Shown piece after piece: positions 1 to 6,166 of a DNA stretch of 7,013 bases; position 1 is the first letter of the stretch; the number at the start of each line of letters is the position of its first letter. The position numbers and the translations under genes are program-made. Under the pieces are notes generated by a model, which searched no databases, had not been told where the DNA came from, and was given only the letters and a program-made list of their open reading frames with translations. This DNA is from an uncultured Nocardiopsis sp. (GTDB lineage Bacteria > Actinomycetota > Actinomycetes > Streptosporangiales > Streptosporangiaceae): assembly GCA_937957845.1 (NCBI GenBank), contig CALGOD010000880.1, positions 1-7,013 on the forward strand, given 5' to 3'.

Positions 1-1
1 G

Positions 2-253
2 ATGGCCGAGTTCGCCCGGCGCGGGCCCGCGCGGTCGGCCGCCACCGAGACCCTCGATCTGCTCACGACCCGCGAGGTGGAGATCGTGCGCCTGCTCGCC
101 CAGGGGATGTCCAACGCCGAGATCGGCGAGGCCCTGTTCATCGAGACGAGCACCGTCAAGTCGCACCTGGGCAGGGTCATGACCAAGATCGGGACCCGGG
201 ACCGGTTGCAGACGGTGGTGTGGGCCTACCAGAACGGGGTGGCACGGCCTTGA
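2..253 (+). CDS. LuxR/NarL-family response regulator, C-terminal HTH part (5' end outside window)
   Basis: This is the DNA-binding end of a two-component response regulator that would bind promoter DNA as a dimer after phosphorylation. The visible 83 residues hold a complete LuxR-type helix-turn-helix. It begins at LTTREVEIVRLLAQG (about residues 21-35), continues with the scaffold helix SNAEIGEALFI and the recognition helix TSTVKSHLGRVMTKIG, and ends in the usual RDRLQTVVWAYQNG helix. The in-frame ATG at base 2 is very probably internal: proteins of this family are about 210-220 residues with an N-terminal receiver domain, which would lie upstream of the window along with the histidine kinase usually found there. 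The protein stops at a TGA and converges on the methyltransferase, leaving only 69 bases between them. A stand-alone LuxR regulator without a receiver domain cannot be excluded. Confidence 0.9.
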   Translation: MAEFARRGPARSAATETLDLLTTREVEIVRLLAQGMSNAEIGEALFIETSTVKSHLGRVMTKIGTRDRLQTVVWAYQNGVARP

Positions 254-322
254 CTCTTCTCCTGCGGTGGGTCCGCGGTGCAGCCGATGACCACGAACGA
301 GTGCAGACAGCTGGAAACACCC

Positions 323-1432
323 TCACGATGACACCGCATGCTCCCAGTAACCGTCGAACGCCTCGCACACCACCCGGTAGGAATTGCGGTCGGGGCCGGC
401 TTCCAGCGCGAAGTGCTCCACGCCGGGAAGTCCCGCCTTCCGCAACATGCGATAGGACTCCGCCAGTTCCTCACCCAAGGCACGGTCACCGCCTCCGGTG
501 ACGGTACCGTCCGGCCACAGGTAGGCCCACGCCTGCCCCGCGCCCATCCACACGATCCGACCGGGTCGCCCATGGAAGGGACGCATCCCCGTCCCCAGAC
601 GCATCCCGGGCAGCATGAGCAGGAGTGGAGTCATCATCCCCGAGCCGATCAGTTCCACCGACCCGACCGGAAGAGGCTCCAGGGGCACGGGGCGTCGCCC
701 CAGGCCGGGGAAGGGCAGGTCACCGGGACGCTGGGTGCGGTCGCGCATGAACGCGCCCTCGCGTACGAACCTCCCCGAGACCGAGCCGCCCCGGTGTCGC
801 AGTGCCGCGATCGGTGTGCTGTGCGCGGCCGGGTGAGGGCTCCAGGGCAGCACCAGAACGCCTCCCTTGCGGAGGGCGGCCGTCCATGAGGGCGGGATCC
901 GTGTCACCGCGCAGGTGGCGATGACCGCGTCGTAGACCTCCCCGTCTGGTGGTGCGGCCACGGCATGCACGGTGACGCCGGTGCCGGTGAGCCGTTCCCG
1001 GGCCAGGGCCGCCACACCGGGGTCGATCTCCACGCTGGTGACCGCACCCTTCGCACCGACCAGCGTGGAAAGGATCGCCGCGTTCCATCCGGTGCCGGTA
1101 CCGATCTCCAGCACCCTCATACCCTCGCCGACGCCGGCCGCGGCGATCATGTCGGCCATCACCTGGGGAGCCGACGAGGACGAGCTGGGCTCGTTGCGCG
1201 GCCCCGGCCCGCCGTCGTTGGCCTGGATGGTGACCGCGTCGGCGGAGTAGACCAGGCGCGTCCATCGGCCTGGGTCGGTGCTCCGATACAGCGGCGATCC
1301 CGTCGCATCGGGCCAGACCATGTCGGGGATGAAACGGTGCCGGGGATGAGCGGCGAACGCGTCACGGATCGCAGGGGTGGTGTCGAGGCGCTCGACCAAG
1401 GCGGTGTGGAGCGAGTCGAGGTCTTCCGTCAC
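323..1432 (-). CDS. PCMT-like (protein-L-isoaspartate O-methyltransferase fold) SAM methyltransferase
   Basis: This is a 369-residue cytosolic SAM-dependent methyltransferase. The N-terminal part resembles protein-L-isoaspartate O-methyltransferase. It has a leading helix with RHRFIPD (31-37), a serine-rich stretch then APQVMADMI (about 83-96, where PCMTs carry the SQP-type substrate loop), SAM motif I VLEIGTGTGWNAA (107-119), the acidic motif VEID (134-137), and YDAVIATCAVTRIPPSW (167-183) followed by a KGG turn. A further 170 or so residues follow the methyltransferase core, so it is much longer than housekeeping PCMT (about 210). Long PCMT relatives of this kind occur in actinomycete RiPP systems (FxLD lanthipeptides, ATP-grasp-modified peptides), but no ATP-grasp, lanthionine synthetase or precursor peptide is visible here. 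The GTG at 1432 was chosen because its bases overlap the stop of the upstream small gene (GTGA) and a GGAAG lies just before it. A GTG at 1453 is also in frame but has a poor ribosome site. The substrate is unknown. Confidence 0.85.
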   Translation of the reverse strand: MTEDLDSLHTALVERLDTTPAIRDAFAAHPRHRFIPDMVWPDATGSPLYRSTDPGRWTRLVYSADAVTIQANDGGPGPRNEPSSSSSAPQVMADMIAAAGVGEGMRVLEIGTGTGWNAAILSTLVGAKGAVTSVEIDPGVAALARERLTGTGVTVHAVAAPPDGEVYDAVIATCAVTRIPPSWTAALRKGGVLVLPWSPHPAAHSTPIAALRHRGGSVSGRFVREGAFMRDRTQRPGDLPFPGLGRRPVPLEPLPVGSVELIGSGMMTPLLLMLPGMRLGTGMRPFHGRPGRIVWMGAGQAWAYLWPDGTVTGGGDRALGEELAESYRMLRKAGLPGVEHFALEAGPDRNSYRVVCEAFDGYWEHAVSS

Positions 1433-1560
1433 GTCTCTTCCGTTCCGTTGCACCCGCTACAGGTGGCCACCTCGCGGTGGGCCCACCCGCCTGCACTGCC
1501 GTCACCGTCGGACTCCACCACGACGGTGCCTTCACCATTGCACATAGAGCACTGGGCCAC
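1429..1560 (-). CDS. 43-residue double-CxxC (DnaJ zinc-knuckle-like) small protein
   Basis: This small gene starts at a GTG with a clear AGGAG six bases upstream (1567-1571) and encodes 43 residues. It has two knuckles, CSMCNGEG (4-11) and CSGCNGTEE (34-42), joined by an acidic, glycine-rich linker containing GWAHREVA. The knuckles resemble the CxxCxGxG modules of the DnaJ zinc-finger domain, so a single four-cysteine zinc (or iron) site is likely; this is inference. Third codon positions are mostly G or C, as expected of a real gene. Its TGA overlaps the GTG of the methyltransferase by four bases, so the two are probably co-translated and act together. It might be a metal-binding partner, a chaperone-like adaptor or even a substrate of the methyltransferase, and the sequence alone does not decide. 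It has no signal peptide or membrane segment. Confidence 0.72.
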   Translation of the reverse strand: MAQCSMCNGEGTVVVESDGDGSAGGWAHREVATCSGCNGTEET

Positions 1561-1854
1561 GGGGAACTCCTGTCCATGTGGGGGCGCTGAGGTTCTACCC
1601 GCGTGAGTGGCCCAACGCCGGGTGTGGCCGGATCCGGACAGGCCACCGCTTCTCCCAGAGGAGGCCCTGTGGGGCGACTCGTGCTCTTCGCTGTGAGAAG
1701 AGCAGGCGCGCCGAGTCCTTGGAGACCTTCGACAGTCGGCAACGCGAACGACTGCCCGCGCTCTGACCCTTCAGACGTCCTCCAGACCGAGGCCCTGCGT
1801 AAAGCCCCTGCCCGGATGCCCCCGAAGACGGCCGTGGCCGGCGCCGTCGCCGCC
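1561..1854. other. Gap without a convincing gene, upstream of the CxxC/methyltransferase unit
   Basis: About 290 bases separate the exporter stop from the small CxxC gene. The open frames here are continuations of antisense or neighbouring frames with arginine/glycine-rich, non-protein-like translations. The minus-strand promoter of the CxxC-methyltransferase unit should lie here. A TAGAAC hexamer at 1593-1598 (read on the minus strand) is a weak -10 candidate without a good -35. The only structured elements seen are the hairpin at 1682-1704 and a short CCGGATCCGG palindrome at 1628-1637. No tRNA-like T-arm was found. Confidence 0.5.
1682..1704. repeat. Inverted repeat, 8-bp arms with 7-base loop
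   Basis: TGCTCTTC and GAAGAGCA are perfect reverse complements around a 7-base loop. The hairpin lies about 150 bases beyond the exporter stop and 120 bases before the CxxC gene on the minus strand. It has no following T-run, so it could be a weak transcription stop for the exporter, an operator for the CxxC-methyltransferase unit, or chance. Confidence 0.4.
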
Positions 1855-3360
1855 TCAGGGCGTGCGGCGGCGCCCGTGCAGGGCACCGAACACCCCCGAG
1901 GCCAGCAGGACCACGGCGGCGACGACGAGCGTGAGCCGATATCCGTTGTCGAAGGCGTCCGTGGCGGCCTCCAGCAGGGCCGCCGCGTCGGCTCCGCCCA
2001 CGCGGTCGGCCACCACCCGCGCCTGGTCCAGACTGTCGGCCGCAGACTCCGGGGACCCCTCGGGAAGGCGGACGGTACCGGTGTAGGCGGCGGCCAGAAG
2101 ACTTCCCAGCACGGCCACGCCGATGAGGCTGCCGAGTTCGTAGGAGACCTCCTCCACCGAGGAGGCCATCCCCGCCCGGTGGGCCGGGGCGTTGCCCACG
2201 ATCGCGGCCGAGGCGGCGGTCATCGCCGCGCCGGTGCCCGCACCCGCCACGAGCAGGCCCAGAACGGTCCATCCCAGGGGCGCGGAGGTGGACATCAGGA
2301 CGACCAGAGTGCCCAGCCCCGCGGTCAGCAGACCCGCCGAGATCGCGGGGCGTGTACCGGTGCGGTACAGGAGCGCACCGACCACCACCCCGACCGGCAG
2401 GGCACCGGCGGCCATCACCGCGACGACCAGCCCGGCCTGGAAGGGGGAGAAGTCCATGACCAGTTGCAGGCGTTGGGTCAGCACCAGTTGGACCCCGGCC
2501 GTGGCGAGCATCGCCATGCCCGCCGCCAACACGCCGACGAGGATGCGGGGATCACGCAGGAGCGCGAAGTCGATCAGCGGATGCTCCTGACCGCGTTGGC
2601 GCCGCACGAAGAGCCAGAACCCGACCAGGGCGGCGGCCACGGCCACGGCGGCCCCGGTCCAGGACGGGGCGGGGCTGGTGACCTCCTTGATCGCGTAGAC
2701 CACGCCCACGAGCCCGACCATGACCTGGAGCGAGGCGACCAGGTCCCAGGGCCGGTCGGAGCCGCCCGAGCCGCCGGGCGCGACCAACGCGGTCATCACC
2801 AGCGCGACCAGGACGACGGGCACGTTCACCAGGAAGACCGATCCCCACCAGAAGTACTCCAGCAGCAGTCCGCCCACGATCGGGCCCAGGGCGGCGCCGG
2901 CCATCGCCATCGTCCCCCACACCCCGATGGCCACGCCCCGTTCACGTTCGTCCGTGAAGGTGATGCGGATCAGGGACAGGGTGGCGGGCATCATCGTCGC
3001 CGCTCCCACGGCCAGGAAGGCCCGGGCGGCGATCAGGACCGGCGGGGAGGGGGCGTAGGCGGCCATCACCGACGCCGCCCCGAACAGGACCAGCCCGATG
3101 AGGTACATGCGTTTGTGGCCGACCCGGTCCCCCAGGGTGCCCGCGCCCAGCAGCAGGCCGGCCGTCACCAAGGGATAGGCGTTGATGATCCACAGTTTCT
3201 GCGAGGTGTCGGCGTGCAGGTCACCGGTCAGGGTGGGCAGGGCGGTGTAGAGCACCGTCATGTCCACCGAGATCAGCAGCAGCCCCGCCGAGACGGCAGC
3301 CAGGACCAGCCACCGCCGGAGCCTGGTGGTCGGCGGCTGGTCTCGCGCCATGGTGCTCAC
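1855..3360 (-). CDS. DHA2-family (14-TM) MFS multidrug exporter, QacA/SmvA-like
   Basis: This 501-residue inner-membrane proton antiporter resembles the QacA/SmvA/LfrA group, which exports cationic dyes, quaternary ammonium compounds and antibiotics. The first TM carries motif D1 around D33 (SVDMTVLYTALP). It is followed by LWIINAYPL (56-64), the loop 2-3 motif A GTLGDRVGHKR (74-84), motif B with R113, and the antiporter motif C GAALGPIVGG (155-164) leading into FWWGSVFLVNVP. Further hydrophobic segments complete 14 helices. A long acidic loop (VRLPEGSPESAADSLDQAR and onward) precedes the last helix, as in QacA-type proteins, and the tail ends HGRRRTP. Length fits the family. A GTG start was chosen because GAGGGGG (3366-3372) lies five bases upstream; the ATG three codons later (3351) is too far from it. 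It diverges from the maleylacetate reductase. The real substrate is not readable from sequence. Confidence 0.92.
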   Translation of the reverse strand: MSTMARDQPPTTRLRRWLVLAAVSAGLLLISVDMTVLYTALPTLTGDLHADTSQKLWIINAYPLVTAGLLLGAGTLGDRVGHKRMYLIGLVLFGAASVMAAYAPSPPVLIAARAFLAVGAATMMPATLSLIRITFTDERERGVAIGVWGTMAMAGAALGPIVGGLLLEYFWWGSVFLVNVPVVLVALVMTALVAPGGSGGSDRPWDLVASLQVMVGLVGVVYAIKEVTSPAPSWTGAAVAVAAALVGFWLFVRRQRGQEHPLIDFALLRDPRILVGVLAAGMAMLATAGVQLVLTQRLQLVMDFSPFQAGLVVAVMAAGALPVGVVVGALLYRTGTRPAISAGLLTAGLGTLVVLMSTSAPLGWTVLGLLVAGAGTGAAMTAASAAIVGNAPAHRAGMASSVEEVSYELGSLIGVAVLGSLLAAAYTGTVRLPEGSPESAADSLDQARVVADRVGGADAAALLEAATDAFDNGYRLTLVVAAVVLLASGVFGALHGRRRTP

Positions 3361-3412
3361 TCGTTCCCCCTCGTGTGCGGCCGCAGGCTCGCGCAGGGCC
3401 GGCCCCGTCCCG

Positions 3413-3426
3413 GAACCGTACCGTTC
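3413..3426. promoter_or_regulatory. Short operator-like dyad in the divergent exporter/reductase region
   Basis: GAAC-c-GTAC-c-GTTC is a 14-base near-palindrome broken only by two symmetric mismatches. It lies about 50 bases upstream of the exporter start. Its right GTTC is also the outermost left element of the larger dyad at 3423-3466, so the two overlap. Size and symmetry fit a dimeric repressor site (TetR or MarR type), but no such regulator gene is in the window. Confidence 0.4.
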
Positions 3427-3466
3427 AAAGCGGGTGCCGCATCCGGGCGGGGCACCCGCTCCGAAC
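3423..3466. promoter_or_regulatory. Large perfect-arm dyad between divergent exporter and reductase genes
   Basis: AGCGGGTGCC (3429-3438) and GGCACCCGCT (3451-3460) are perfect 10-base inverted arms around a 12-base spacer. Beyond a symmetric 2-base mismatch on each side the symmetry resumes with GTTC (3423-3426) and GAAC (3463-3466), giving a 44-base element. It sits 63 bases from the exporter start and 174 from the reductase start. It could be a shared operator, or a hairpin in the exporter leader RNA. The remainder of 3361-3639 holds a GCCCGGG-T-CCCGGGC palindrome (3534-3548), a GGACAC/GTGTCC pair (3552-3574) and a TATGAC -10-like hexamer (3604-3609), but no gene. Confidence 0.5.
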
Positions 3467-3639
3467 AGGGACGGGGGTGTTCTCCTGGCGCTTGGGCGAG
3501 CGGTGTTCTCCGGCACGGCGCAGCGCGGCACCGGCCCGGGTCCCGGGCACAGGACACGTTCGTCCTCGGTGTCCGCGCGGGAGCGGCGACGTCCGCTCCC
3601 CGGTATGACGAGCACGCCCGGGGAAGGGAGGATGGAGGC

Positions 3640-4710
3640 ATGTCGAGCAACGCAGCCGACGGCCAACCGGACCACACCCGGGTGGCCGTCCACCACTCCC
3701 CCGCGTCCCGTGTCCTGGTGGGTCACGGTGCGTGCGGCCTCGTCGCGGAAGAGGCCGCACGCATCGGCGCGCGACGGGTTCTGCTGGTGGCCACTCCCTC
3801 GGCGTCGGGCGCCGCCGAGGGAGTGGCCGAGGACCTGGGGCCACGCCTGGCGGCACGCTTCGACCGCCCGGCGCCGCACACACCGGTCTCCGTGACCACG
3901 AGGGTCATGGAACTGGTCGGCAGGACCGGCGCGGACTGCGTGGTGGCGATCGGCGGCGGTTCGGCGATCGGCCTGTCCAAGGCGTTGGCGGCGCGCACGG
4001 GTGTGCCCCAGGTCGCCGTTCCGACGACGTACGCGGGTTCGGAGGCCACCCCGGTCCTGGGCGAGACCGAGAACGGGGTCAAGACCACCCGTCGCGATCC
4101 CGCGCTGACCCCCGGCACCGTCGTCTACGACCCGGACCTCACTCTGGCCATGCCGCCGGGCCTGACGCGGACCAGTGCCATGAACGCGCTCGCCCACGCC
4201 GTGGAGGCCCTGTGGGCGCCCGACGCCACCATGTTCACCGACGCTCTGGCGACCGAGGCCGCGGGCGGCATCCTGAGCTCCCTGCCCGAGGTCCTGGACT
4301 CCCCGTCCGACCCGGACGCACGTGCACGGTTGCAATCGGCCGCCTGGCTGGCCGGGACGTGCCTGGCCCGGACCAAGATGGGTCTGCACCACCAGCTGGC
4401 GCACGTGCTCGGCGGTGCCTTCGACCTTCCGCACGCCGAACTCCACACGATGCTGTTGGCGCCCGTGATGGAATTCAACCTCCCGGCGGCGCCCGACGCC
4501 GCTGCCCGCCTGGCCCGGGCTGCGGGAGCGGACCCGGTCGCGGCGGTCTCCGCGCTCGCCCGCGCACACGAGGGGCCGACGACCCTGCGGGAGCTGGGGG
4601 TCGATCGCTCCCGGCTACGTGAGATCGCCGAGCGAGTGGCGGACGATCCCTATCCCAACCCCCGCCCACCGACCGTCGAGGAGCTCGTGCGGCTGCTCTC
4701 CCGGATCTGA
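3640..4710 (+). CDS. Maleylacetate reductase (iron-containing alcohol dehydrogenase fold)
   Basis: This 356-residue enzyme probably reduces maleylacetate to 3-oxoadipate with NAD(P)H, the step that feeds hydroxyquinol and chlorocatechol breakdown products into the oxoadipate route. Its length is normal for the family. The N-terminal nucleotide-binding part shows GARRVLLVATPSA (43-55) and the phosphate-binding GGGSAIGLSKA (105-115), followed by VPTTYAGSEATPV (127-139). The C-terminal helical part has SAMNALAHAVEALW (179-192) and HHQLAHVLGGAFDLPH (250-265). The positions that bind iron in FucO-type dehydrogenases are N182, H186, H251 and H265 here, so the usual Asp is Asn, as I recall for maleylacetate reductases. 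The ATG has AGGGAGG eight bases upstream (3625-3631). No dioxygenase or hydrolase partner is in view. It may instead act on another short-chain keto-acid; the family call is secure, the substrate less so. Confidence 0.88.
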   Translation: MSSNAADGQPDHTRVAVHHSPASRVLVGHGACGLVAEEAARIGARRVLLVATPSASGAAEGVAEDLGPRLAARFDRPAPHTPVSVTTRVMELVGRTGADCVVAIGGGSAIGLSKALAARTGVPQVAVPTTYAGSEATPVLGETENGVKTTRRDPALTPGTVVYDPDLTLAMPPGLTRTSAMNALAHAVEALWAPDATMFTDALATEAAGGILSSLPEVLDSPSDPDARARLQSAAWLAGTCLARTKMGLHHQLAHVLGGAFDLPHAELHTMLLAPVMEFNLPAAPDAAARLARAAGADPVAAVSALARAHEGPTTLRELGVDRSRLREIAERVADDPYPNPRPPTVEELVRLLSRI

Positions 4711-4859
4711 GGCCACTACAACGGGCCCCGCAGTGGAACGGCCGCCGGGGACGAGGTTTCTGGAAGGGGCGCGGTCGTTCGCACCCGTCACAACGCCGAC
4801 CCTGGTCGGCCATGCCGGGGTCTGGCCGGACGCTCCCACTGGCCGTTAGACTCGGCACT

Positions 4860-5107
4860 GGAACGAGTACACGAAGGCCCCCGACTAAGAGCCGGGGGCC
4901 TTCGCTCTTCCCAGGTTCAGCCGCGAGAGACTTTCACGCTGTCGATAAATGCACGCCATTCGGGCGACTCGAAAGCCAGGTGCCCCCGGTCACGGTTCTT
5001 CGTGTCGCGGACAGCGGACACCCCCGGCGCGTCTGCCACCTCCACACAGTTCTGCTGCTGCGTGTAGGACGACGTGCGCCAGGAAGCCTCAATAGGGAAC
5101 GAGTACA
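4860..5107. repeat. 12-base direct repeat flanking the DUF397 gene
   Basis: GGAACGAGTACA occurs exactly at 4860-4871 and again at 5096-5107. The first copy abuts the terminator hairpin. The second lies over the first codons of the DUF397 gene. The copies are not extended by neighbouring bases, so this may be chance or the trace of a local duplication. Confidence 0.45.
4872..4904. terminator. Strong GC hairpin between convergent reductase and DUF397 genes
   Basis: CGAAGGCCCCCG (4872-4883) and CGGGGGCCTTCG (4893-4904) form a perfect 12-bp stem with a 9-base loop. It begins only 12 bases past the DUF397 stop on the minus strand and about 160 bases past the reductase stop on the plus strand, so it can end transcription from both sides. 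The T-tract is poor on both strands, which is usual for actinomycete terminators. Confidence 0.85.
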
Positions 5108-5108
5108 T
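4917..5108 (-). CDS. DUF397 protein, partner of the XRE/DUF5753 regulator
   Basis: This 63-residue actinobacterial DUF397 protein is nearly all domain. It has the WRTSSY motif (10-15), a polar turn, NCVEVAD (20-26), the AVRDTKN strand (32-38) and the closing FESPEWRAFI (46-55). DUF397 genes usually lie directly after an XRE/DUF5753 regulator, as here (13 bases after its stop), and some such pairs have been proposed to work as toxin-antitoxin-like or developmental switches in Streptomyces. The DUF397 member is thought to modulate its regulator by direct contact. The ATG is preceded by AGGAAG at usable distance (about 9 bases). A terminator hairpin follows the stop. The identification rests on the full motif set; the biological output of this particular pair is unknown. 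Confidence 0.93.
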   Translation of the reverse strand: MYSFPIEASWRTSSYTQQQNCVEVADAPGVSAVRDTKNRDRGHLAFESPEWRAFIDSVKVSRG

Positions 5109-5121
5109 CGGCAGGCACTTC

Positions 5122-5964
5122 CTATCGGGTGATCATCTTCTTCAGGTACGGGATCGTCCGCTCCTCATCGAGCGCCGACGTGCGGATGTGATCCCACAGC
5201 CGCCGGTACTGGGCGACCTCTGCTTCACGCTCCAGGTACAGGCCATCGGTGTACGTCTCCAAGTACACGATCGGCCCCGCAGGTTCGGCGAACTCCATGA
5301 TCACGAACGGCCCGGTAGCGCCAGCATGCACCCCCGCGTCCGTGGGCAACACCTGAATCGTCACATGGCTGGAAGAATCCGCGAGCTCAATGAGGTGTTC
5401 GACCTGCTCGCGCATCACCTCAGGGGCGCCGGCCAGCCGCTGTAGGGCGTGCTCCTCGATCACTGCCCAGAGCTGGGTGGGGTTCTCCCCGGTGAGGATC
5501 TGCTGGCGTCGCATGCGCGCGTCGACGGCCCGCTGGATGTCCTCGGGGTCACGCCAGAGGCGGGCGCGTTGCATGAGCCGTGCCAGGTCGGGGGTCTGTA
5601 GCAGGCCGGGGATGCCGAACGCTTCGTAGTTCGCGATGCTGGTGGCTTCGGCCTCCAGTTCCACGTAGGAGCCGGTGAGGATGTCGTCGTACCGAGTCCA
5701 CCATCCTCGCTGTTGCGCATGTCGGACCAGGGCGAGGACCGCTTCGTACTGAGGGTCGGCAGGGTCCACGCCGTACTCGTGCATCAGCGCTCTGATCTCC
5801 ACCACCGAGGGCTTCTTTCGCTCGCCTGTCTCGATGTGACCGAGCTTGGCCCGTGACCACTCCAGCCGCTTCGCGGCTTCTTCGAGGCTGAGGCCGGCCT
5901 CCTTGCGCATGCGGCGCAGGATCGCGGAGAGCTGTCTCCTGCGGATCGTGGGACTGGCTGCCAC
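5122..5964 (-). CDS. XRE-family helix-turn-helix regulator with DUF5753 domain
   Basis: This 280-residue DNA-binding regulator of the actinobacterial WhiJ-like type has an N-terminal Cro/C1 helix-turn-helix at about 13-66. The scaffold helix is SLEEAAKRL (26-34), and the recognition helix lies in SRAKLGHIETGER (37-49). The rest is a DUF5753 domain starting near RGWWTRYDDILTGSYVELE, with the typical IANYEAFGIPGLLQTPDLAR block and later VTIQVLPTDAG, GPFVIMEF and VYLETYTDGLYLE. DUF5753 is thought to be the sensing or partner-binding part. The GTG at 5964 was chosen because AGGAAGG stands five bases upstream and the resulting MAASPTIRRRQL start matches the family; a TTG at 6045 would add 27 unrelated residues. 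It forms an operon with the DUF397 gene and diverges from the small-gene chain at 6167. Base composition looks lower in GC than the exporter and reductase genes. Confidence 0.93.
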   Translation of the reverse strand: MAASPTIRRRQLSAILRRMRKEAGLSLEEAAKRLEWSRAKLGHIETGERKKPSVVEIRALMHEYGVDPADPQYEAVLALVRHAQQRGWWTRYDDILTGSYVELEAEATSIANYEAFGIPGLLQTPDLARLMQRARLWRDPEDIQRAVDARMRRQQILTGENPTQLWAVIEEHALQRLAGAPEVMREQVEHLIELADSSSHVTIQVLPTDAGVHAGATGPFVIMEFAEPAGPIVYLETYTDGLYLEREAEVAQYRRLWDHIRTSALDEERTIPYLKKMITR

Positions 5965-6038
5965 CTTGGCCTTCCTGGTGCGTGTGCGCTGCTTCTTCGT
6001 GGTGTTGATGGTAGCTCCCAATGCGAGAAACCGGACAT

Positions 6039-6093
6039 TTAGCAATCTAAGGATGGAGATCTATTCTGTAGCACTTGAATCTTAGATTTCTAG
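6039..6093. promoter_or_regulatory. Twin TTAG-N4-CTA dyads, candidate operator of the XRE regulator
   Basis: TTAG-caat-CTAA (6039-6050) is a perfect 12-base dyad. TTAG-attt-CTAG (6082-6093) matches it except for the last base. They are in the same orientation 43 bases apart, close to four helical turns. The stretch is strikingly AT-rich in this GC-rich window and lies in the 202-base divergent region between the regulator and the 6167 gene. An overlapping AATCTTAGATT palindrome (6078-6088) shares the AATCTAAG core with the left site in inverted orientation. That the XRE protein binds here is inference. Confidence 0.45.
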
Positions 6094-6103
6094 AGTTCAC
6101 TAT
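6075..6103 (+). promoter_or_regulatory. Possible promoter of the small-gene chain
   Basis: TTGAAT (6075-6080) as -35 and CACTAT (6098-6103) as -10 are separated by 17 bases and would start transcription about 55 bases before the 6167 gene. The -10 keeps only the key second A, fifth A and last T. The element overlaps the right dyad, so a bound repressor would block it. The call is weak, based on spacing and position. Confidence 0.3.
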
Positions 6104-6166
6104 GGGTGGCGTACTCGTTTCCTGTCGCCCCGTTCCAGGCGGCACTCGTACCGGAGGTGTGCGCCC

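Noticed and set aside
965..1606. Plus-strand frame antisense to the methyltransferase and CxxC gene
   Set aside because: There are no recognisable motifs and no ribosome site, and the opposite strand has clear SAM-methyltransferase motifs.
1628..1637. CCGGATCCGG palindrome
   Set aside because: Short GC palindromes are frequent at this base composition, and nothing nearby ties it to a function.
3534..3548. GCCCGGG-T-CCCGGGC palindrome
   Set aside because: It is made only of G/C runs and is likely composition-driven. It is noted inside the divergent region but not claimed as an operator.
1603..3639. Long plus-strand open frame running antisense to the exporter and reading into the reductase
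   Set aside because: Its translation over the exporter is a low-complexity mix of Gly, His, Arg, Asp and Gln without domains. It is explained by GC-biased codons of the opposite gene. The reductase has its own ATG with a good ribosome site.
3361..4569. Minus-strand open extension of the exporter frame across the reductase
   Set aside because: It is low-complexity and not membrane-like, and the exporter family starts at the GTG at 3360 preceded by GAGGGGG. The extension mirrors the reductase codons.
4711..4871. Possible tRNA or integration site before the hairpin
   Set aside because: No T-arm consensus or cloverleaf pairing could be found, and there is no integrase in the window.
4812..5132. 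Plus-strand frame crossing the terminator and DUF397
   Set aside because: It reads through a strong terminator hairpin and lies antisense to a clear DUF397 gene.
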